This document shows, piece by piece, positions 60,638-64,000 of a stretch of DNA of 64,000 nucleotides (its first letter is position 1; every line of letters starts with the position of its first letter). Source of the DNA: Xanthobacteraceae bacterium (GTDB taxonomy: Bacteria > Pseudomonadota > Alphaproteobacteria > Rhizobiales > Xanthobacteraceae); the NCBI GenBank assembly GCA_029239875.1, contig JARBUD010000006.1, positions 84,657 through 148,656 on the forward strand, read 5' to 3'. The notes under the pieces are model-generated. The model had not been told where the DNA came from. It did no database searches and saw only the letters and a list, made by a program, of their open reading frames with translations. Both the position numbers and the translations under genes were made by a program.

Positions 60638-60844
60638 TCACTTGCCGTTGACGGCGTCCATGGTGGCGAAGGGTAGCCGGCGCGTGTAGCCGGCGGAGAT
60701 CTTCGTGCCCATGTGAACCTGCCCGGCGAGCAGCGCCCGCACGGTCTCCCGCAGATCGCCGCCGCAGGCCTCAACGGCCTGATCGACCGCCGCTTCTGGT
60801 ATCTCAACTGGTGCCGTCGAAACGGCCTTCACACCGATCTTCAT
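60638..60844 (-). CDS. Small uncharacterised phage-associated protein
   Basis: 68 residues from ATG 60844, chosen for an excellent GAGGAGGAAGCC site: MKIGVKAVSTAPVEIPEAAVDQAVEACGGDLRETVRALLAGQVHMGTKISAGYTRRLPFATMD. The helical GGDLRETVRALLAGQ segment resembles small regulators or helper proteins of Hyphomicrobiales, but no function is assigned. It is operonic with the preceding and following minus-strand genes. Confidence 0.65.
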   Translation of the reverse strand: MKIGVKAVSTAPVEIPEAAVDQAVEACGGDLRETVRALLAGQVHMGTKISAGYTRRLPFATMDAVNGK

Positions 60845-60914
60845 GGCTTCCTCCTCGCTCAATCGCGGTATGGATTCCATGAGAACGAAATGGGAACAAG
60901 AGGGGCCGTGACGA

Positions 60915-61232
60915 TTACCGCCGGCGCCTCTTTTTCCCATAGCGCCAAGGCTCGGCGATATGGCCGGGCAGCAGCTTCTCTGGCTCCGCCGGCGGATCGG
61001 CGTAGATGTCGGCCTCCTTGGCGGCCGTCACCATCGCCGCCCGAAACACGGCCGTCGATCCCTTGCCCGTAAGGACGTTCAGCGCGGACGCCCGCGCCGC
61101 TCGGTGCAATTTGGTCCCGGCGTAGCTCGCCGGCCACCTCTCCAGCAGGAACCGAGCCGCGCTCTCGACGTCGCTAAGCGCGCGCAGGGTCGAAGCGCTC
61201 TCCCACACATGAACCGGCTGCATCGGTATCAT
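60915..61232 (-). CDS. DUF982-family protein
   Basis: 105 residues matching DUF982, a short family largely confined to Hyphomicrobiales: WESASTLRALSDVESAARFLLERWP, then LHRAARASALNVLTGKGSTAVFRAAMVTAAKEADIY, and a basic tail (GKKRRRR). Function unknown; multiple copies per genome and on plasmids or prophages are usual. ATG 61223 is an alternative start. Confidence 0.82.
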   Translation of the reverse strand: MIPMQPVHVWESASTLRALSDVESAARFLLERWPASYAGTKLHRAARASALNVLTGKGSTAVFRAAMVTAAKEADIYADPPAEPEKLLPGHIAEPWRYGKKRRRR

Positions 61233-61323
61233 GCCGACTCAACGCGTCGTCACTCGACAAGTTCGCTCTTTTCATGGCCTATAGCGGAGGTACGATAATA
61301 GCGAGCCGAAGGGAGAGAACGTA

Positions 61324-61848
61324 ATGTTAAGCAATGGGGAACGCCTAATCATATTTATGCTGACGGAACTTTATAAGCGCCTCGAAGTGGATGGCGACGT
61401 AGATGCTGAAAAGATCGCCTCCTGCATCTCACACGATGCCGAGTGGGCCCTACCGGTCCTGTATCCGACACTCCTTAAACATGAACCGTTGCCAGATCAC
61501 GTCAGGGAGACGTCAGATATACTAGATATGTATAGAATTATTCGTGCTAGCCTGCGAGATATGCAGCCCGCAGAGCGCCAGAAACTGTTGGATGAGCTAG
61601 GTCATGATGCGGACGATCTAGAATTTAGCGGTTTTGACGGCAACAATGACGCCCACTACGGTTGCTTGAGCGACTGGATGAACATCCTCGACCGCTATCA
61701 AGAGCTTCAAGAACTGCCGCACAATAGTCACTCATCTGCATCGCTGCCGCGTTACCGTTCAATGGTCCGCAGGTTCAACGAACGATGGGACGCCGTCAGA
61801 ACTCGGCACCTGGCGAGTGACGATCTCAAATACATAGTCACGGGATAG
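61324..61848 (+). CDS. YfbU-family protein
   Basis: 174 residues resembling E. coli YfbU: LSNGERLIIFMLTELYKRL at the N-terminus, ETSDILDMYRIIRASLRDM, the hallmark FSGFDGNNDAHYGCLSDWMNILDRYQELQELP and RYRSMVRRFNERWD. It is a small helical family of unknown function, often found on mobile elements. Composition is AT-rich compared with the chromosome, supporting transfer. It is divergent from the DUF982 gene. Confidence 0.8.
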   Translation: MLSNGERLIIFMLTELYKRLEVDGDVDAEKIASCISHDAEWALPVLYPTLLKHEPLPDHVRETSDILDMYRIIRASLRDMQPAERQKLLDELGHDADDLEFSGFDGNNDAHYGCLSDWMNILDRYQELQELPHNSHSSASLPRYRSMVRRFNERWDAVRTRHLASDDLKYIVTG

Positions 61849-61854
61849 AAAAAG

Positions 61855-61884
61855 GGCCCCGCCCTCCCGAAGGAGAGCGGGGCC
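61855..61884 (-). terminator. Terminator downstream of the adenine methylase gene
   Basis: Stem GGCCCCGC-x-CTCC/GGAG-x-GCGGGGCC with loop CGAA, followed on the minus strand by CCTTTTTCT. It lies between the convergent YfbU-like and methylase genes and can serve both. Confidence 0.8.
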
Positions 61885-61976
61885 AGTCATGTTGATGCCG
61901 ACGTGCGGGCCGGGGAGGCCCACGCCGCCGATGCCGGGAAAAGTCCCGGCGGCTACCCGTGCAACCCGCACGAATC

Positions 61977-62819
61977 CTAGGTGAAGAGAGCAGTCTGGCG
62001 GGCCTGCCGCGCCGTTGCCGCGTCGCTGATCAGCAGTTCCGCCGCTTCGGTGCTGCTCTTGCGGCCGATCGTGTAGCGCAGCCGCAGATCCTCCATAGGG
62101 AAGGCAGCGAACAGCCGGCGGACCTCCGGCGTGTCGTTGATCGACAGCAGGAAGGCGCCTTTCAGCGTCGCCAGCTGCGCCGCGAGCCGAGCGAACTCCG
62201 CGCGCGGGAAGACCCCCGCGCCATAGTCGTCCTCGCTGCCGTAATAGGGCGGGTCGAGATAGAACAGCACGCCCGGCCGGTCGTAGCGGTGGAGGAAGTC
62301 GCTATAGGGCAGGTTCTCGATCACGACGCCGGCAAGGCGCTCCGCCAGCGACGCGAGGAGCGGCGCGAGCTTGCGCCGGTCGACGGCGGCCGATTCCAAA
62401 GGCGACACGCCGAAGCTCCGGCCGGCCACCTTGCCGCCAAAAGCCGCCCTCTGCAGATAGAGGAAGCGCGCCGCGCGTTCGATATCCGTCAGCGTCGCCG
62501 GGTCGGTGGCCTGCAACCGCGCGAAGGTGTCGCGCGACGTGACGTTGAAGCGGAAGCTCTCCTCGAGCGCACCGGCATGCCGCTGCACCACCCGGAAGAG
62601 GTTCACCACCTCGCCCGAGACATCGTTGATGATCTCGACGGGCGGCCGGCTGGTGCGGCGAAGGAAGATGCCGCCCATGCCGATAAAGGGCTCGGCATAG
62701 GTCCGATGCCGGATCTCGCCGATTCGCTGCACGATCGCCGGCGCCAGGCGCAGCTTGCCACCGATATAGGCGGCAATCGGCCGCGTGGGTTCCACGCGGC
62801 GCAGTTCGTCAGTCTCCAT
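61977..62819 (-). CDS. D12-class DNA adenine methylase
   Basis: 280 residues of the Dam/D12 family: SAM motif AAYIGGKLRLAPAIVQRIGE with YAEPFIGMGGIFLRR, catalytic DPPYYGSEDDYGAG, and NDTPEVRRLF (target-recognition part, about 60-150). It methylates the N6 of adenine in a short duplex site. It is an orphan without a restriction partner in view, as is usual in prophages, where it may protect phage DNA or time packaging. Confidence 0.9.
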   Translation of the reverse strand: METDELRRVEPTRPIAAYIGGKLRLAPAIVQRIGEIRHRTYAEPFIGMGGIFLRRTSRPPVEIINDVSGEVVNLFRVVQRHAGALEESFRFNVTSRDTFARLQATDPATLTDIERAARFLYLQRAAFGGKVAGRSFGVSPLESAAVDRRKLAPLLASLAERLAGVVIENLPYSDFLHRYDRPGVLFYLDPPYYGSEDDYGAGVFPRAEFARLAAQLATLKGAFLLSINDTPEVRRLFAAFPMEDLRLRYTIGRKSSTEAAELLISDAATARQARQTALFT

Positions 62820-62964
62820 GATTTGGTAATCCGCGATGAGGCAGGCTCCACGCGCGCGCCGGCAGCGTCCGGTGGGTAGCCTTATCGCTAGCAGGGCTTC
62901 GCGGGTTATCTGCCAAGACTGGCCCGCGGCGGAGGGGCGTTAGTGCGCCCCGATGCCCCACCGG

Positions 62965-63201
62965 TCACGCCGGCGGGGAATGGGATGGAAGTCGCAAACG
63001 GTGGCGGCGCGCCTCCCAGCACGCGGCGATGAGCGTCGCCGCAAAGCGCTCGACCTCCTCGATCTGGCCGTGCGTATGATGGTGGCGCTCGCCGACGAGC
63101 AGCATGCCCGTCGGCAGGTCGAGGACGGCCCGCGCACCGTCGGTTGAGGGGAGCAGCACCGCGCCGAGTTGCGCCAAGCGGGCCGCCTCTACTTCACTCA
63201 T
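62965..63201 (-). CDS. Small uncharacterised protein of the phage lysis region
   Basis: 78 residues from ATG 63201, which overlaps the previous stop (ATGA): MSEVEAARLAQLGAVLLPSTDGARAVLDLPTGMLLVGERHHHTHGQIEEVERFAATLI. His-rich turn in the middle. No family recognised. The 145 bases between it and the methylase gene show nothing. Confidence 0.6.
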   Translation of the reverse strand: MSEVEAARLAQLGAVLLPSTDGARAVLDLPTGMLLVGERHHHTHGQIEEVERFAATLIAACWEARRHRLRLPSHSPPA

Positions 63202-63539
63202 CCGCCGATCCGCAGCCAATGGCGTACGGCATTCACCGCCGTGTCGCTGGCATAGGCCAGCATGGCACCGAAGGAGATACCGCCTAGCGCCAGAAGGCCG
63301 GCGAAGCCCAGCCCGATGGTCTTCATCCGCTTCCACTCTTCCGTCTGCGGCTTGATCTCCTGGCTCAGCGTCCGCTCGATCGCCTCGAAACGTGCTTCGC
63401 TCTGGTCGCGATGCTGGGCGGACACCTGCACGTCGACGTGGACGGCGACCTTCAGCTCGCCAAGCTCGTCGGCGATATGGTCCTGCCGACGCAGGACGTC
63501 GCGCAGCAGCCCGATGACCTGATCATTGCTATCGGACAT
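63198..63539 (-). CDS. Holin-like or holin-associated membrane protein
   Basis: 113 residues: an N-terminal amphipathic coiled coil (VIGLLRDVLRRQDHIADELGELKVAVHVDVQVSAQH ... RFEAIERTLSQEI) followed by one C-terminal membrane segment (TIGLGFAGLLALGGISFGAMLAYA). This architecture and its place right behind the spanin genes suggest a lysis-module protein such as a holin or holin accessory factor. The start overlaps the Rz1-like stop (TGATG). Confidence 0.6.
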   Translation of the reverse strand: MSDSNDQVIGLLRDVLRRQDHIADELGELKVAVHVDVQVSAQHRDQSEARFEAIERTLSQEIKPQTEEWKRMKTIGLGFAGLLALGGISFGAMLAYASDTAVNAVRHWLRIGG

Positions 63540-63880
63540 CAGGGCCGCCCTTCATGGACAGCCGAGATCGTCACATCGAAGCCTTCCGCGACATCGTCAT
63601 AGAAGGCCGCGCAGCGAGCCACGCGCTTGTCCTCGGCGTCGGCGACGGTCTCCCAGCGCTTCTGCACCCATCGCCATTTCTCGCCTTCCTTGGGCACGAC
63701 GCGGCCCATGGGCTCGCGACACTCGGCCGGCAGGTCGGGAAGATCGATGCCGGCGGCGATGCGGCCCGTCGTGCCGGCCGCGACCGTCAGGCGTCGCTCA
63801 GTGGTCGCGCAGCCACTGCAGATCAGGGCCATCAACGCGAGCACCGTCAGCCCCGCTGTCCTGCGCGACCATGTCGTCAT
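63539..63880 (-). CDS. Rz1-like outer-membrane spanin lipoprotein
   Basis: 113 residues from ATG 63880: signal MTTWSRRTAGLTVLALMALICSGC with a lipidation cysteine at position 24, then a Pro-containing mature part (IDLPDLPAECREPMGRVVPKEGEKWRWVQKRWETV). Its first 83 bases lie inside the end of the upstream coiled-coil gene in another frame, the nested arrangement typical of Rz/Rz1. ATG 63925 in the track would give an overlong n-region. Confidence 0.62.
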   Translation of the reverse strand: MTTWSRRTAGLTVLALMALICSGCATTERRLTVAAGTTGRIAAGIDLPDLPAECREPMGRVVPKEGEKWRWVQKRWETVADAEDKRVARCAAFYDDVAEGFDVTISAVHEGRP

Positions 63881-64000
63881 ATTGAGCTTGGGCACGGGCA
63901 GCCTCCTGCTTGGCGGTTTCGGCACGGGCGAGCGCAGCGCGCAGCGCTTCGTCGGAAGCGGCGCGCTGGCGGGTGAGTTCGGCGAGTTGCGCCTGAAGGG
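63798..64000 (-). CDS. Rz-like inner-membrane spanin, C-terminal part (truncated by window end)
   Basis: The last 66 codons of a minus-strand frame run in from beyond the window and stop at TGA 63798-63800. The sequence LQAQLAELTRQRAASDEALR, then AALARAETAKQEAARAQAQYDDM, is a heptad-rich coiled coil ending GPDLQWLRDH, as in Rz-type spanins. The N-terminal membrane anchor would lie outside. It is absent from the ORF track because it is open at the edge. Confidence 0.6.
   Translation of the reverse strand, partial: LQAQLAELTRQRAASDEALRAALARAETAKQEAARAQAQYDDMVAQDSGADGARVDGPDLQWLRDH

Larger units (their letters stand above)
57875..64000. mobile_element. Prophage-like element integrated next to tRNA-Arg (left part only)
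   Basis: From the 3' end of tRNA-Arg to the window end the genes change character. There are short hypotheticals with homologues known from rhizobial phages, low-GC cargo genes, a D12 DNA adenine methylase and a lysis module with nested spanins, mostly on the minus strand. No integrase is in view; it would be expected near the far attachment site. The right end lies outside the window, so whether the element is intact cannot be judged. Confidence 0.6.

Noticed and set aside
1-64000. CRISPR arrays, rRNA genes, insertion sequences, riboswitches
   Set aside because: No regularly spaced repeats, transposase-like proteins, rRNA segments or recognisable riboswitch cores were seen on reading both strands.

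Overview
The window reads as a chromosomal segment from a high-GC alphaproteobacterium of the order Hyphomicrobiales (Rhizobiales). The signs are a complex I NDUFS4-type subunit, a DUF982 protein, an alphaproteobacterial LexA box (GTTC-N7-GTTC), a matPQMAB-like malonate locus and dense ATGA/TGATG-coupled operons. Genus cannot be fixed from sequence alone; Xanthobacteraceae-type genera are a guess.

Layout. (1) 1-8.8 kb: pxpBC-type carboxyltransferase genes, then a malonate locus: TRAP transporter DctPQM, malonyl-CoA synthetase, malonyl-CoA decarboxylase and a divergent GntR regulator. (2) 8.8-32.3 kb: a catabolic island for an unidentified (hydroxy/halo-)carboxylate. It holds two tripartite tricarboxylate transporters, three MmgE/PrpD proteins, three isocitrate/isopropylmalate/tartrate dehydrogenase-family enzymes, a PdxA-family dehydrogenase, two SDR proteins lacking the catalytic tyrosine, an AbrB-type membrane protein, a fluoroacetate-dehalogenase-like hydrolase coupled to a four-domain rhodanese-like protein, and three similar FCD-GntR regulators. 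Seven copies of an operator (consensus about ATTGTTGACARTTGWCR) sit in front of these units and tie them into one regulon.

(3) 32.3-52.1 kb: an amide/urea nitrogen system. One minus-strand operon encodes an N,N-dimethylformamidase-like two-subunit hydrolase, a Rieske-oxygenase-like protein that has lost nearly all metal ligands, a Sel1-repeat protein, an orphan small protein and a complete urease set (ureE, F, AB fusion, C, G, D). Next come a five-gene urea/short-chain-amide ABC transporter (urtABCDE type) and, divergently, a LuxR-type response regulator, a soluble hybrid histidine kinase and a signal-less AmiC-like binding protein. Likely flow: the solute is sensed in the cytoplasm by the AmiC-like protein and kinase, imported by the ABC transporter, cleaved by the DMFase-like enzyme, and any urea released is degraded by urease.

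(4) 52.1-57.9 kb: housekeeping genes (tRNA-Glu, gloA, sir2, double cold-shock-domain protein, DUF192, methyltransferase, OmpA-family protein, tRNA-Pro, NDUFS4 homologue, tRNA-Arg). (5) 57.9-64 kb: a prophage-like segment next to tRNA-Arg(TCT). It has an SOS-box-controlled SRAP gene, a low-GC pair of membrane proteins of which one has a HEPN-like RX4H motif, DUF982 and YfbU-like proteins, a D12 adenine methylase and, running off the end, a lysis module with nested Rz/Rz1 spanin genes. No rRNA, CRISPR array or transposase was seen.
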